NCBI GenBank assembly: GCA_959600045.1
Contig: CAUGKJ010000004.1
Span: 1-18,254, forward strand
Origin: an uncultured Haemophilus sp.
GTDB taxonomy: Bacteria; Pseudomonadota; Gammaproteobacteria; Enterobacterales; Pasteurellaceae
Direction: 5' to 3'
Length of the DNA: 18,254 bases
In this document: piece after piece, positions 7,849 through 15,601 of the stretch
How positions within the stretch are numbered: position 1 is the stretch's first letter
Layout: every line of letters starts with the position of its first letter
The notes under the pieces: model-generated
What the model saw: the letters and a program-made list of their open reading frames with translations, nothing else
Databases searched by the model: none
Told to the model about the DNA's origin: nothing
Position numbers and translations under genes: made by a program

Positions 7849-7917
7849 ACGCAAACGATACCTTGCATAGAAAATGTAAATTTCTTGTGAAAAATGGTAT
7901 AAAAAGCGATCATTTTC

Positions 7918-7945
7918 TTGATCTTATAGATGAGTCAGCTATACT
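7918..7945 (+). promoter_or_regulatory. Candidate promoter for the adhesin gene
   Basis: TTGATC (7918-7923), a 16-nt spacer and TATACT (7940-7945) would start transcription near 7952, giving a leader of about 80 nt. An alternative extended -10 (TGGTATAAA, -10 at 7898-7903) with a weak -35 (TGTAAA) lies about 40 bp upstream. GGGAG stands 9 nt before the ATG at 8034. I see no homopolymer or short tandem repeat that would make expression phase variable. Confidence 0.5.
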
Positions 7946-8033
7946 CCAAGAACCTTATTTTTCCCCAGCTTGTTCTATTATTTGTTGGGATGTGATGAAT
8001 ACCTAAATCTATTTAACTTGGGAGAACTTTTTT

Positions 8034-11000
8034 ATGAACAAAGTATTTAAGATTATTTGGAACAAAACGACACAATCTTTCGTCGTGACATCAGAATTAG
8101 CGAAAGGAGCCGTAAAAGCTTCTTCAAACTCCGAACAACGTGTAACAAGCGAAACACGTTTGTCTTCTCTTTTTAAACTTTCAGCATTTGCACTTTCTTT
8201 ATCTGCGATGATGATGCCGGCACAGGCTCAAGTGCATGATGGCGATGTTGTTCCTAATAATGTTGTAGCAACGGCTATTGGTATAGGGGATGCAAATACT
8301 AAAGCATTAGGAGAAAACTCTACAGCGATTGGTAATTCTGCAAATGTTACTTCTACGGGACAAAACTCCAAGGCGATTGGTAATAATATAACCGTTACAA
8401 AATCACATGTTACTGCAACAGGGAATAATGTAACTGTATCAGGAGCAAATTCTAGTGCCTCAGGTAATAATATAACTGTATCAGGAGCAAACTCCAGTGC
8501 TTCAGGTAATAATGTAACAGTATCAGAAGCAAACTCTAGTGCTTCAGGTAATAATGTAACTGTATTGAGTGCAAATTCTAGCGCGACGGGAAATAATATT
8601 ACTCTTGAAAACCATGCTTATAATAATTTATTAGCCATGGGGAACAATATTAAAGTGGCTCATGCAAACTCTAATGCAATTGGTAATAATATCAATGTGT
8701 CGCATATGAATGCATCTGCAATTGGTAATAACATCAGTGTGTCAAATCTGAAATCTGCCGCAATTGGTAATGATATCAATGTATCTGGCAAAACTTCATT
8801 TGCAATTGGTAATAATGTAACGGTATCTCAAGAAAAAACATTAGCAATTGGTAGTGATGTAAATGGTCGTTATGCCAATAGTGTGCTGATTGGTGATGGC
8901 ACAGGAAATTATGGTGGAACAGCGGGTAGTCGTAATATTCTCATCGGTCAAAATGCTCAGGTTGGCGATAGCACTTCTGTTGTACGAGTAAACCAGTCTA
9001 TTGCTATTGGAGCTGGCATTAACGCTGATAAAGCGGCTAAATATGGTGGTAATTCTATTACTGAGGGTGCATGGGCTCGAGGCGATCAATCAATTGCGAT
9101 TGGCGGTAATGTTATTTCTTATGGTAATGCATCGGTTGCGATTGGTGGGGATGATACTGATTTAGCTTCAGGTGCACAAACAACCTATATAGATACTAAT
9201 GGCAAAGATAAAACAGGCACTGTTCAAAATGCGTTTAGAGATTTAACAGGGGAAAACCTTCAAAATCCCCGTTGGGTGAATACGATTGCTGGTGAGGCTG
9301 CTGTGTCATTAGGAACAAAAACAAGATCAGGGGATCTTTCATTAGCATTAGGTGCATTGGCTGCAGCTCAAAAAACGAATGCTGTCGCTGTTGGTACAGG
9401 AGCTAATGCAACGCTTTCAAACTCTGTTGCGCTCGGTGGTGGTTCTGCCACTGATAGGGAAGGTAAAGCTCTCGAATCTTATACTTTTTTAGGTAACACT
9501 TATTCGTGGGCAGGTGGTAAGAAAGTCATTGCTGGAGACGTTGTTTCTATCGGTAAAGAGGGGTATGAACGTCAGCTTATTAATTTAGCACCAGGTAACG
9601 TTTCTGGCACTTCAACCGATGCAATCAATGGTTCGCAACTTTATAGTGCATTTAAAGCGATCGAAGCGGTTAACTTAACTACAGCTGGTAATACGGGGAC
9701 TGGAGCGGTTAATCTCGCAACTCAATCTTTAAATATCACAGGTTCAAATGGTTTAACGACAGTTGCAACTGGCAATGGTATTGAAGTTAAAATTGATGAT
9801 GCAACTCGTAAGAAAATCGATGCTGTAAGTTCTGCAAAAGAAGTTTCAGCCTCTGTTTCAAATGGTTCAACTGCAGTTTCTGTCACACCTAATGGCACAA
9901 CAAATGCTAATGGTGTAGAAGTAACAGATTATGCGGTGGATCTTTCTCAAGCAACAAAAGATGATATTCAAAAAGGTGTTAATGCAAATACTACAGTTAC
10001 CACTAAAGGTTTAACTTTTAACGGTGATAGCGGTTCAACTAATGTGGAAAAATTAGGTTCAACCGTTGCGATTAACGGTGATGACAACATTAAAACTAAT
10101 GCATCAGGTGATCAAGTTACAGTTAAATTAAACAAAGACATCAAAGTTGATAGCGTAACAGCTGGTGATACCGTTTTAAATAACGATGGTGTAAAAGTTG
10201 GTGATGATGTTGCTTTAACAAAAGATGGCTTAAAAGCAGGCGATACAACCATTAACAATGATGGTTTAAAAATTGCTGGTGGCCCGAGTGTTACTAAAAC
10301 TGGCATTGATGCTGCGGGTAATAAAGTTACCAATGTTGCAAATGGTGATGTTAATGCCAATAGCAAAGATGCAGTGAATGGTAGTCAATTATATTCATTA
10401 GGCGATACAATCAATAAGAAAATTGATGGTATGGGCTTTAATTTAACGACGAATGGTACTGTGAAACCAGATCTTTCTGAGGCAGATAAACGTATTACGA
10501 GCAATGAAACATTTGTTATTAACCAAGGTAAAAATATTCAAGTAACCCAAATTGCAAATGGTTATGAAATTGCAACATCAGATAATATGACACTAGGCGA
10601 AAAATCAGAGGATGGGAAACCAGGTACTGATGGCTCATTAGATGTTAAAGGTAAAGATGGTTCTTCTGTTTCAATTAATGGAAAAGATGGCTCAATCGGT
10701 CTAGCGGGTAAAGCTGGTGCAAACCCATTAACTCTTAAGACAGTTGAAGGGCCGGCAGGGGTTGATGGTGAAGAGAATAAACCGCGTTTAGAAGTGAATG
10801 GTGAAAGTGTTGCCACTTTAAATGACGGCTTGAAATTTACTGGTAATAATGAAAGCACAGTAAATAAACATAAACTGAACACCTTGGTTAAAATCAAAGG
10901 TGAAGGTATTGATGAAGCAGCCTCAAAAGACTTTAAATCAGCAGCAGGTAATATCAATGTTAAAGCAGATGGTGCTGATACATTAGAAGTTCAGTTAGCG

Positions 11001-12356
11001 AAAGACTTAAAAGGGTTAAATAGTGCTGAATTTAAAGATGCTGCAGGTAATGTAACAAAAATCACTCCAGCAGGTGTTGCAGTTAATAAAGCGGATAACT
11101 TGAATGCAGATGGTTCAGTTAAAGATCCAAATAAAACTGTATCAATCTCTAATGCTGGCGTGAATGCAGGTGGAAACAAAGTCACTAATGTTGCAGATGG
11201 CGCTGTTGATGCTAATAGCAAAGATGCGATAAACGGTAGCCAACTTTATAAAGCTGTAGCGACCACTGATTTAACACCTAATACAACAGGAAAAATTGAT
11301 ACACCTGTAGATGGCTCTAAATTGGTGAATGCAACCACAGTTGCAAATGCAATCAATAATTCTGGTTGGAATGTCACTGTGAATAAAGACGGTGGTGAAG
11401 CTGAAGGTGAAACTGTTCAAAAGGTAAGCCCAGGTAATACCGTGACTTATATTGCTGGACAAAATGTCAAAATTAAGCAAGATGGCATGAATTTCACTAT
11501 TTCTACTACCAAAGATTTAAAAGCTGAAAATGTGACGGCTGCAACCGTTAACACGACCACAATCAATCTTGGAGAAGGTGATAATTCAACCCCAATTACA
11601 GTGGTAAGTGGTAAAGATGCAGCACCAAATCTTGATGGTAAGACACCAAATCGTATGAACTTTGGTGGTGAAACTATCGCAACATTAAGCGATGGCTTAA
11701 AATTTGGCGCAAACGTAGGCGATGTTTACAGTGCGAAATTAAATAGCCAAATCAATGTGAAAGGCGCAGATAGCAACACAAACTGGAGTGAGTTTGATGG
11801 TGGCGATAATGTGATGACCAACATTGATAAGAGCGGCAATATTCGTGTAGGTATCAAGAAAAACCTTAAAGTGGAAAGCGTAACTGCAAACAAATTCACT
11901 GCGGGCGATACTGTGATTGATAGCAATGGTGTAACCATTAAAAATGGTCCAAGTATGACTAAAAATGGTATTGATGCAGGTAATAAACAAATTACCAATG
12001 TTGCGCCAGGGCGCATTGCAGCAGACAGTACTGATGCGGTAAACGGCAGCCAATTACACGAAGTAAAAGCTGACATGAACAACAAGATCAATAAGTTAAA
12101 TGGTCAAGTGAACAAGTTAGGTAAACGTGTAAATGCAGGCACAGCAAGCGCGTTAGCGGCGTCTCAATTACCACAAGCTTACATTCCAGGTAAGAGCATG
12201 GTATCTGTGGCAGCGGGTAATTATCAAGGTCAAAATGCAGTGGCATTAGGTATGTCACGTATTTCAGATAACGGTAAAATTATTATTCGTTTAGCCGGTA
12301 CTAGCGATACTCAAGGTAAAGTGGGTGTAGCAGTAGGCGCAGGTTACCACTGGTAA
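8034..12356 (+). CDS. Trimeric autotransporter adhesin (YadA/Hia-like, type Vc secretion)
   Basis: Surface adhesin of 1440 aa predicted to form a homotrimer. Residues 1-65 are an extended signal peptide (ESPR type, MNKVFKIIWNKTTQSFVV..., hydrophobic core, cleavage near AQA). The head (about 75-300) is made of roughly 14-residue repeats of the form xxAIGNNxxVxxxNS, dense in N-X-S/T sequons. A second head part with NSVALGGGSA-type repeats runs to about 515. Neck motifs (DA[IV]NGSQL) occur near residues 521-545, 764-787, 1048-1073 and 1317-1343. The stalk holds a GKDG-rich segment (about 860-930) and Trp-ring-like pieces (NNSGWNVTVNKDGG near 1107). A coiled coil precedes the C-terminal YadA anchor (about 1352-1440, ending VGAGYHW), which forms the shared 12-strand barrel. 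It is monocistronic with its own terminator and has no USS core. Ligand and host tissue cannot be read from sequence. Confidence 0.95.
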   Translation: MNKVFKIIWNKTTQSFVVTSELAKGAVKASSNSEQRVTSETRLSSLFKLSAFALSLSAMMMPAQAQVHDGDVVPNNVVATAIGIGDANTKALGENSTAIGNSANVTSTGQNSKAIGNNITVTKSHVTATGNNVTVSGANSSASGNNITVSGANSSASGNNVTVSEANSSASGNNVTVLSANSSATGNNITLENHAYNNLLAMGNNIKVAHANSNAIGNNINVSHMNASAIGNNISVSNLKSAAIGNDINVSGKTSFAIGNNVTVSQEKTLAIGSDVNGRYANSVLIGDGTGNYGGTAGSRNILIGQNAQVGDSTSVVRVNQSIAIGAGINADKAAKYGGNSITEGAWARGDQSIAIGGNVISYGNASVAIGGDDTDLASGAQTTYIDTNGKDKTGTVQNAFRDLTGENLQNPRWVNTIAGEAAVSLGTKTRSGDLSLALGALAAAQKTNAVAVGTGANATLSNSVALGGGSATDREGKALESYTFLGNTYSWAGGKKVIAGDVVSIGKEGYERQLINLAPGNVSGTSTDAINGSQLYSAFKAIEAVNLTTAGNTGTGAVNLATQSLNITGSNGLTTVATGNGIEVKIDDATRKKIDAVSSAKEVSASVSNGSTAVSVTPNGTTNANGVEVTDYAVDLSQATKDDIQKGVNANTTVTTKGLTFNGDSGSTNVEKLGSTVAINGDDNIKTNASGDQVTVKLNKDIKVDSVTAGDTVLNNDGVKVGDDVALTKDGLKAGDTTINNDGLKIAGGPSVTKTGIDAAGNKVTNVANGDVNANSKDAVNGSQLYSLGDTINKKIDGMGFNLTTNGTVKPDLSEADKRITSNETFVINQGKNIQVTQIANGYEIATSDNMTLGEKSEDGKPGTDGSLDVKGKDGSSVSINGKDGSIGLAGKAGANPLTLKTVEGPAGVDGEENKPRLEVNGESVATLNDGLKFTGNNESTVNKHKLNTLVKIKGEGIDEAASKDFKSAAGNINVKADGADTLEVQLAKDLKGLNSAEFKDAAGNVTKITPAGVAVNKADNLNADGSVKDPNKTVSISNAGVNAGGNKVTNVADGAVDANSKDAINGSQLYKAVATTDLTPNTTGKIDTPVDGSKLVNATTVANAINNSGWNVTVNKDGGEAEGETVQKVSPGNTVTYIAGQNVKIKQDGMNFTISTTKDLKAENVTAATVNTTTINLGEGDNSTPITVVSGKDAAPNLDGKTPNRMNFGGETIATLSDGLKFGANVGDVYSAKLNSQINVKGADSNTNWSEFDGGDNVMTNIDKSGNIRVGIKKNLKVESVTANKFTAGDTVIDSNGVTIKNGPSMTKNGIDAGNKQITNVAPGRIAADSTDAVNGSQLHEVKADMNNKINKLNGQVNKLGKRVNAGTASALAASQLPQAYIPGKSMVSVAAGNYQGQNAVALGMSRISDNGKIIIRLAGTSDTQGKVGVAVGAGYHW
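8421..8588 (+). repeat. Four tandem 42-bp repeats in the adhesin head
   Basis: Units begin at 8421, 8463, 8505 and 8547. Each encodes 14 residues of the form GNN[VI]TVSGANSSAS. Units one to three are nearly identical at DNA level and the fourth has drifted. The unit length is a multiple of three, so copy-number change by recombination or slippage would alter head length without breaking the frame. Confidence 0.85.
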
Positions 12357-12372
12357 TTTATCGTTAATAAAC

Positions 12373-12400
12373 AAAAGGCATGGGAAACCATGCCTTTTTT
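12373..12400 (+). terminator. Rho-independent terminator after the adhesin gene
   Basis: An 11-bp stem AAAAGGCATGG / CCATGCCTTTT closed by a GAAA tetraloop and ending in T6, 17 bp after the stop codon. The T-run belongs to the plus strand. Confidence 0.9.
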
Positions 12401-12438
12401 ATTGCCAAAAGTTCGGTCGATTTTCATCGCGTTTTTCG

Positions 12439-12444
12439 TATAAT
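12439..12444 (+). promoter_or_regulatory. Candidate -10 element for the DUF554 gene
   Basis: A perfect TATAAT lies 26 bp before the ATG at 12470, with no clear -35 at 16-18 bp. GGAG stands about 7 nt before the start codon. A degenerate USS (AAGTTCGGT, 12409-12417) lies just upstream. Confidence 0.5.
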
Positions 12445-12469
12445 AGGGTGAGTCAACTCGGAGAAGAAT

Positions 12470-13189
12470 ATGATTATCGGACCTTATATCAACGCACTAG
12501 CGATTATCAGTGGTGCAGTTATCGGTGCGGTGCTCGGTGGGCGCATTCCAGAGCGTTTACGCACTAATTTAACCTTAATCTTTGGTTTGTGCTCCATGGG
12601 TATGGGTATCGTGATGGTGGCGAAAACTACCAATATGCCGGCAATGATTTTATCGATGTTATTAGGGACGATAATTGGCGAGTTGCTTTTATTGGAACAG
12701 GGGATCAATAAACTAGCATCATCAGCCAAAGGTATTGTTGAAAAGATGTTTCCTGATAAGCCAAGTAGCATGCATAGCCAAGAAGAGTTCTTATCTAAAT
12801 TTGTTGCGATTGTAGTTTTATTTTCATTTAGTGGAACGGGGATTTTCGGGGCGATGAATGAGGGGATGAGTGGTAATTTTGATATCCTCATTGTGAAATC
12901 CTTTTTAGATTTTTTCACCGCGATGATCTTTGCTACATCACTCGGCATTTCTGTAGCAAGTATTTTTGTGCCACAAACATTGGTTCAAGTGATCTTAGCT
13001 TATTCTGCGGTATTTATTATTCCTTTCGTGACACCTGAAATGCGAGGTGATTTTGCTGCGGTAGGCGGTATGCTAATGATAGCTGCGGGCTTTCGCATTT
13101 GTAATATCCAAATGTTCCATGTGGCGAATATGCTGCCGGCTCTTTTCCTCGCTATGCCAATTTCTCATTTCTGGAGTTCCTTTTTCTAA
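12470..13189 (+). CDS. yqgA: DUF554 (YqgA-family) inner-membrane protein
   Basis: Predicted polytopic inner-membrane protein of 239 aa, of the length and style of E. coli YqgA (DUF554). Recognisable features are the glycine-rich start MIIGPYINALAIISGAVIGA, the LLGTIIGELLLLEQGI segment and FSGTGIFGAMNEGMSG in the middle, with about seven hydrophobic segments overall. A polar loop (KMFPDKPSSMHSQEE) separates the two halves. The transported substrate or function is not established for this family, and I infer nothing beyond membrane location. The gene stands alone between the adhesin terminator and a bidirectional terminator shared with mutM. ATG at 12470 has a good ribosome-binding site. Confidence 0.85.
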   Translation: MIIGPYINALAIISGAVIGAVLGGRIPERLRTNLTLIFGLCSMGMGIVMVAKTTNMPAMILSMLLGTIIGELLLLEQGINKLASSAKGIVEKMFPDKPSSMHSQEEFLSKFVAIVVLFSFSGTGIFGAMNEGMSGNFDILIVKSFLDFFTAMIFATSLGISVASIFVPQTLVQVILAYSAVFIIPFVTPEMRGDFAAVGGMLMIAAGFRICNIQMFHVANMLPALFLAMPISHFWSSFF

Positions 13190-13190
13190 A

Positions 13191-13215
13191 AAATAGGCGT
13201 GTATAACGCCTATTT
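13191..13215. terminator. Bidirectional terminator between yqgA and mutM
   Basis: Perfect 10-bp stem AAATAGGCGT / ACGCCTATTT with a 5-nt loop. It is followed by CTTTTTC on the plus strand and by TTTAG on the minus strand. The mutM stop codon (13210-13212) lies inside the stem, so one hairpin serves both convergent genes. Confidence 0.85.
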
Positions 13216-14025
13216 CTTTTTCTGACAATGAGGGCAATAAAAGCTATTGCGTTGCCCAATAATCATGCTTTCAATCTTAGTGCCACATTTAGGGCAAGGT
13301 TTATCTTTGTTTCCGTACACTAACAATTCCTGCGCAAAATAACCAGGGCGACCATCGGGTTGTAAGAAATCTTTTAATGTTGTTCCACCTTGTGTAATGG
13401 CTTTTGCTAATACGTCTTTAATTGTTTCAACGAGTAAGGCACAGTGGCTTCGCGTAAGATTTTCGGCTAATTTCATGGGGTGCAAACCACATAAAAAGAG
13501 CGTTTCATTGGCATAAATATTTCCTACGCCCACGACGACAGCATTATCCATTAAAAAGGTTTTAAGTGCGGTCGATTTTTTGCGTGATTTCTTAAAAAGG
13601 TATTCAGCATTAAATTCATCTGAAAGCGGTTCAGGACCAAGTTTTAGAAAAAGATGAAAGTCATCTAAACTTTCTGTCCATAACCATGCACCGAAGCGTC
13701 TCGGGTCGTTATAACGTAGTAATTTGCCATTATTCATCACAATATCAAGGTGATCATGTTTATCAATAGGACTATCGTGTGGCACAATTCGAACGGAGCC
13801 AGACATCCCAAAATGACCAATGATGTAACCTTTTTCTGTATGAATAATGAGATATTTCGCACGACGAGAAGTATCTAAAATTTTGACGTTTTTGAGCGTT
13901 GTTAATTCAGGAGAGACAACCCAGCGTAATTGTGGTTGGCGCACTACAATTTTTTCGATGGTAAAACCTTTTAAATAGGGAGTGACACCGCGTAGGGCTG
14001 TTTCGACTTCAGGAAGTTCAGGCAT
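13210..14025 (-). CDS. mutM: MutM, formamidopyrimidine-DNA glycosylase
   Basis: Bifunctional base-excision repair enzyme that removes 8-oxoguanine and Fapy lesions and cleaves the abasic site by beta,delta-elimination. I chose the start at 14025 because the mature protein must begin PELPEVET: Pro2 is the catalytic nucleophile and Glu3 the acid. The longer open frame to 14070 would bury it behind 15 residues. Lys57 (RRAKY) and the C-terminal zinc finger CPKCGTK...FYCPHC (about 244-265) are present. The length, 271 aa, fits E. coli MutM (269). It lies downstream of rpmB-rpmG as in other gammaproteobacteria, with a terminator hairpin between, so expression may depend on readthrough. A USS is embedded at 13564-13572. 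Confidence 0.97.
   Translation of the reverse strand: MPELPEVETALRGVTPYLKGFTIEKIVVRQPQLRWVVSPELTTLKNVKILDTSRRAKYLIIHTEKGYIIGHFGMSGSVRIVPHDSPIDKHDHLDIVMNNGKLLRYNDPRRFGAWLWTESLDDFHLFLKLGPEPLSDEFNAEYLFKKSRKKSTALKTFLMDNAVVVGVGNIYANETLFLCGLHPMKLAENLTRSHCALLVETIKDVLAKAITQGGTTLKDFLQPDGRPGYFAQELLVYGNKDKPCPKCGTKIESMIIGQRNSFYCPHCQKKK
13564..13572 (+). repeat. DNA uptake signal sequence (USS) inside mutM
   Basis: Perfect AAGTGCGGT followed by CGATTTTT, in the stretch encoding KKSTALK of MutM. Confidence 0.85.
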
Positions 14026-14053
14026 AGATAATCTCGGTAATGAATTTGTGATA

Positions 14054-14085
14054 TAAAAAAACCCGAACAATGTCGGGCTTTTTTC
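14054..14085 (-). terminator. Terminator after rpmG
   Basis: On the minus strand CCCGA, a 6-nt loop and TCGGG are followed by T7, with an A-run in front. It lies in the 72-bp gap between rpmG and mutM and would reduce mutM transcription relative to the ribosomal genes. Confidence 0.85.
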
Positions 14086-14097
14086 AAATCAGCAAAA

Positions 14098-14268
14098 TTA
14101 TTTGATTTTTGCTTCTTTATAGATAACGTGTTTACGCACTACTGGATCAAATTTTTTGATTTCCATTTTTTCAGGCATATTACGTTTGTTTTTATCAGTT
14201 GTGTAGAAGTGACCAGTCTCTGCTGTAGAAACTAAACGGATTTTCTCACGAGCGCCTTTAGCTGCCAT
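14098..14268 (-). CDS. rpmG: Ribosomal protein L33 (bL33)
   Basis: Large-subunit ribosomal protein of 56 aa, starting [20 protein letters not shown] and ending [10 protein letters not shown], clearly homologous to E. coli L33 (55 aa). It lacks the CxxC pairs of zinc-binding L33 paralogues. AAGGAG lies 7 nt before the ATG at 14268. It follows rpmB by 11 nt in the same transcript and is closed by a terminator. Confidence 0.97.
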
Positions 14269-14279
14269 GTTTTAGCTCC

Positions 14280-14516
14280 TTAGATTTTTTCGCCACGAGC
14301 ACGGATTTCAGCTAACACTGCATCAATGCCTTTTTTATCGATAATACGCATACCTTTCGCAGTTAAACGTAAGGTCACGAAACGGTTTTCACTTTCAACC
14401 CAGAAACGGTGAGTGTGAAGGTTTGGAAGAAAACGACGACGTGTCGCATTCAACGCGTGTGAGCGGTTGTTACCCACAGCTGGACGCTTGCCTGTTACTT
14501 GACAAACTCTAGACAT
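14280..14516 (-). CDS. rpmB: Ribosomal protein L28 (bL28)
   Basis: Large-subunit ribosomal protein of 78 aa. The start at 14516 ([20 protein letters not shown]) gives the standard L28 N terminus and has GGAG 6 nt upstream; the open frame extends four codons further, to 14528, but those run through the ribosome-binding site. It is the first gene of rpmB-rpmG, driven by a near-consensus promoter and preceded by a structured leader of about 115 nt. Confidence 0.97.
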
Positions 14517-14538
14517 AATAATCTCCAATAATTTAAAT

Positions 14539-14632
14539 ATAAGCTCGAGCTTATGGTTCGGATAATGAAGCTTAAAACTAAGCTTGCTTCCTCGTCAGGT
14601 CGCAGTATCCGACCCACTTACTATATTAAAGG
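14539..14632 (-). promoter_or_regulatory. Structured 5' leader of rpmB-rpmG
   Basis: Several inverted repeats fill the leader. An outer stem (14606-14615 with 14555-14564) matches at 9 of 10 positions and encloses a hairpin AAGCTTA-GTTT-TAAGCTT (14568-14585). A perfect 16-nt palindrome (ATAAGCTCGAGCTTAT, 14539-14554) lies just before the ribosome-binding site. TGCGACCT occurs twice (14630-14637 and 14598-14605), and either copy can pair with the GGTCG that also forms the outer stem. Alternative pairing of this kind is typical of ribosomal-protein autoregulatory leaders. Confidence 0.5.
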
Positions 14633-14638
14633 TCGCAA

Positions 14639-14667
14639 ATTATACTGACTTTATTTTCATTTCTCAA
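14639..14667 (-). promoter_or_regulatory. rpmB-rpmG promoter
   Basis: On the minus strand TTGAGA (14662-14667), a 17-nt spacer and a perfect TATAAT (14639-14644). Predicted start is near 14632. It lies between radC and rpmB. Confidence 0.85.
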
Positions 14668-14734
14668 GTCCAAAAGCGATTTTTCCGTCTTTAAATAGAA
14701 ATGAACGATAAAAAAATCATCAAATTCCCTAAAA

Positions 14735-15400
14735 CTATAACAGATTATGCTCTGCAAAAGAATAACAAGTGCCTTTGCCGATAATAAAATGATCCAAAAT
14801 ACGAATATCCATTAACTCAGCAGCCTCAATAATTTTTTGTGTGATCATTTTGTCAGAATAGCTTGGTTCTGCCAGGCCAGAAGGGTGGTTGTGAGCCAAA
14901 ATTAAGGCGGCTGCGTTACAATAAAGGCTTTCTTTGATGATTTCACGTGGATAAACATTCGTCACATTAATTGTGCCTAAAAATAACTGCTCTTTTTTAA
15001 TCAAACGATGTTGATTATCTAAAAATAACACCATGAAAATTTCACGTTCTTCGTGATGAAGCTCTGCTTGAAGATAAAGTTTTACCGTGGATGTATCGCT
15101 AAATACATGCTCTATCAGTAATTCTTGCTTGAGGTAGCGTTTGGTCATTTCTGTGGTGGCTTGTAGTTGAATAAACTGCGTAATGCCTAATCCTTTTACT
15201 TTGCAAAAGGATTCTTTATCTGCACTTAATAAGGCTTGCAGGGAGCCAAAATGTTGTAGCACGCTATGTGATAATTCCATGACAGGGCAGCCTTTAATCC
15301 CTGTGCGTAAGAAAATAGCGAGTAATTCGTGATCTTCTAGGGCTTCAACACCATATTTCAACAATTTTTCACGAGGCATTAAAGGAGAGTTTGTCTGCAT
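14735..15400 (-). CDS. radC: RadC-family JAB/MPN-domain protein
   Basis: Member of the RadC family: an N-terminal helix-hairpin-helix-like region (VKGLGITQFIQL, about 68-80) followed by a JAMM metalloprotease-like domain with E120 (EEREIFMVLFLD) and HNHPSGLAEPSYSD (170-183), which keeps the His, His and Asp metal ligands. The original recombinational-repair role is not supported by later work on the family, so function is uncertain. I chose the ATG at 15400 (MQTNSPLMPREK, 221 aa) because it aligns with E. coli RadC (222 aa, MKNNSQLLMPREK). An ATG at 15439 would add 13 residues translated across a USS. Neither has a strong ribosome-binding site. It lies upstream of rpmB in the usual order. Confidence 0.93.
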   Translation of the reverse strand: MQTNSPLMPREKLLKYGVEALEDHELLAIFLRTGIKGCPVMELSHSVLQHFGSLQALLSADKESFCKVKGLGITQFIQLQATTEMTKRYLKQELLIEHVFSDTSTVKLYLQAELHHEEREIFMVLFLDNQHRLIKKEQLFLGTINVTNVYPREIIKESLYCNAAALILAHNHPSGLAEPSYSDKMITQKIIEAAELMDIRILDHFIIGKGTCYSFAEHNLL

Positions 15401-15420
15401 ATTAATTAATGAAAAGAAAA

Positions 15421-15429
15421 AAGTGCGGT
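15421..15429 (+). repeat. DNA uptake signal sequence (USS)
   Basis: Perfect AAGTGCGGT followed by CAATTTTC, just upstream of the chosen radC start. Confidence 0.85.
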
Positions 15430-15467
15430 CAATTTTCATGATGTTTTCAATCTTTGCGACTTATCTG

Positions 15468-15507
15468 TTTTATTTTTGGAATCGCGATCGCAAAAATAAA
15501 ATTTTTT
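15468..15507. repeat. Inverted repeat upstream of coaBC
   Basis: Perfect 11-nt arms TTTTATTTTTG (15468-15478) and CAAAAATAAAA (15491-15501) surround a 12-nt loop containing GCGATCGC-type sequence, followed by T6. It lies between divergent radC and coaBC. It could be a weak terminator or an operator; the arms are almost all A/T, so chance is possible. Confidence 0.4.
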
Positions 15508-15524
15508 ATTGGCGAAATTTGAAG

Positions 15525-15558
15525 TAAAATAGGCGACCTTAAGTTGTTAAGTACTAAC
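15525..15558 (+). promoter_or_regulatory. coaBC promoter candidate with SlmA-site-like palindrome
   Basis: A TAAAAT -10 (15525-15530) has only a T-rich -35. Just downstream, TTAAGTACTAAC (15547-15558) matches the E. coli SlmA-binding sequence GTGAGTACTCAC at 9 of 12 positions and sits inside TGTTA...TAACA arms. CGGAG precedes the coaBC start at 15602. SlmA is encoded two genes downstream, which makes self-regulation conceivable. Confidence 0.35.
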
Positions 15559-15601
15559 ACACAAAACATATCCATTCTATTAAGTCGTAGCGGAGTAGCA
15601 A

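Noticed and set aside
7801..7890. A 29-codon open frame starting MLIITDFDLILM over the intergenic hairpin
   Set aside because: No ribosome-binding site, no recognisable similarity, and the sequence is better explained by the hairpin.
8290..8900. Periodic repeats resembling an array such as CRISPR
   Set aside because: The repeats are in-frame, 42 bp, without unique spacers, and encode adhesin head units.
8841..12091. Several open frames on the minus strand under the adhesin
   Set aside because: They are antisense shadows of a repetitive gene with no start signals or recognisable domains.
12409..12417. AAGTTCGGT as a USS
   Set aside because: One mismatch in the core; noted as degenerate only.
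14026..14070. Upstream start for mutM at 14070
   Set aside because: The catalytic Pro must be the second residue, so the start must be the ATG at 14025.
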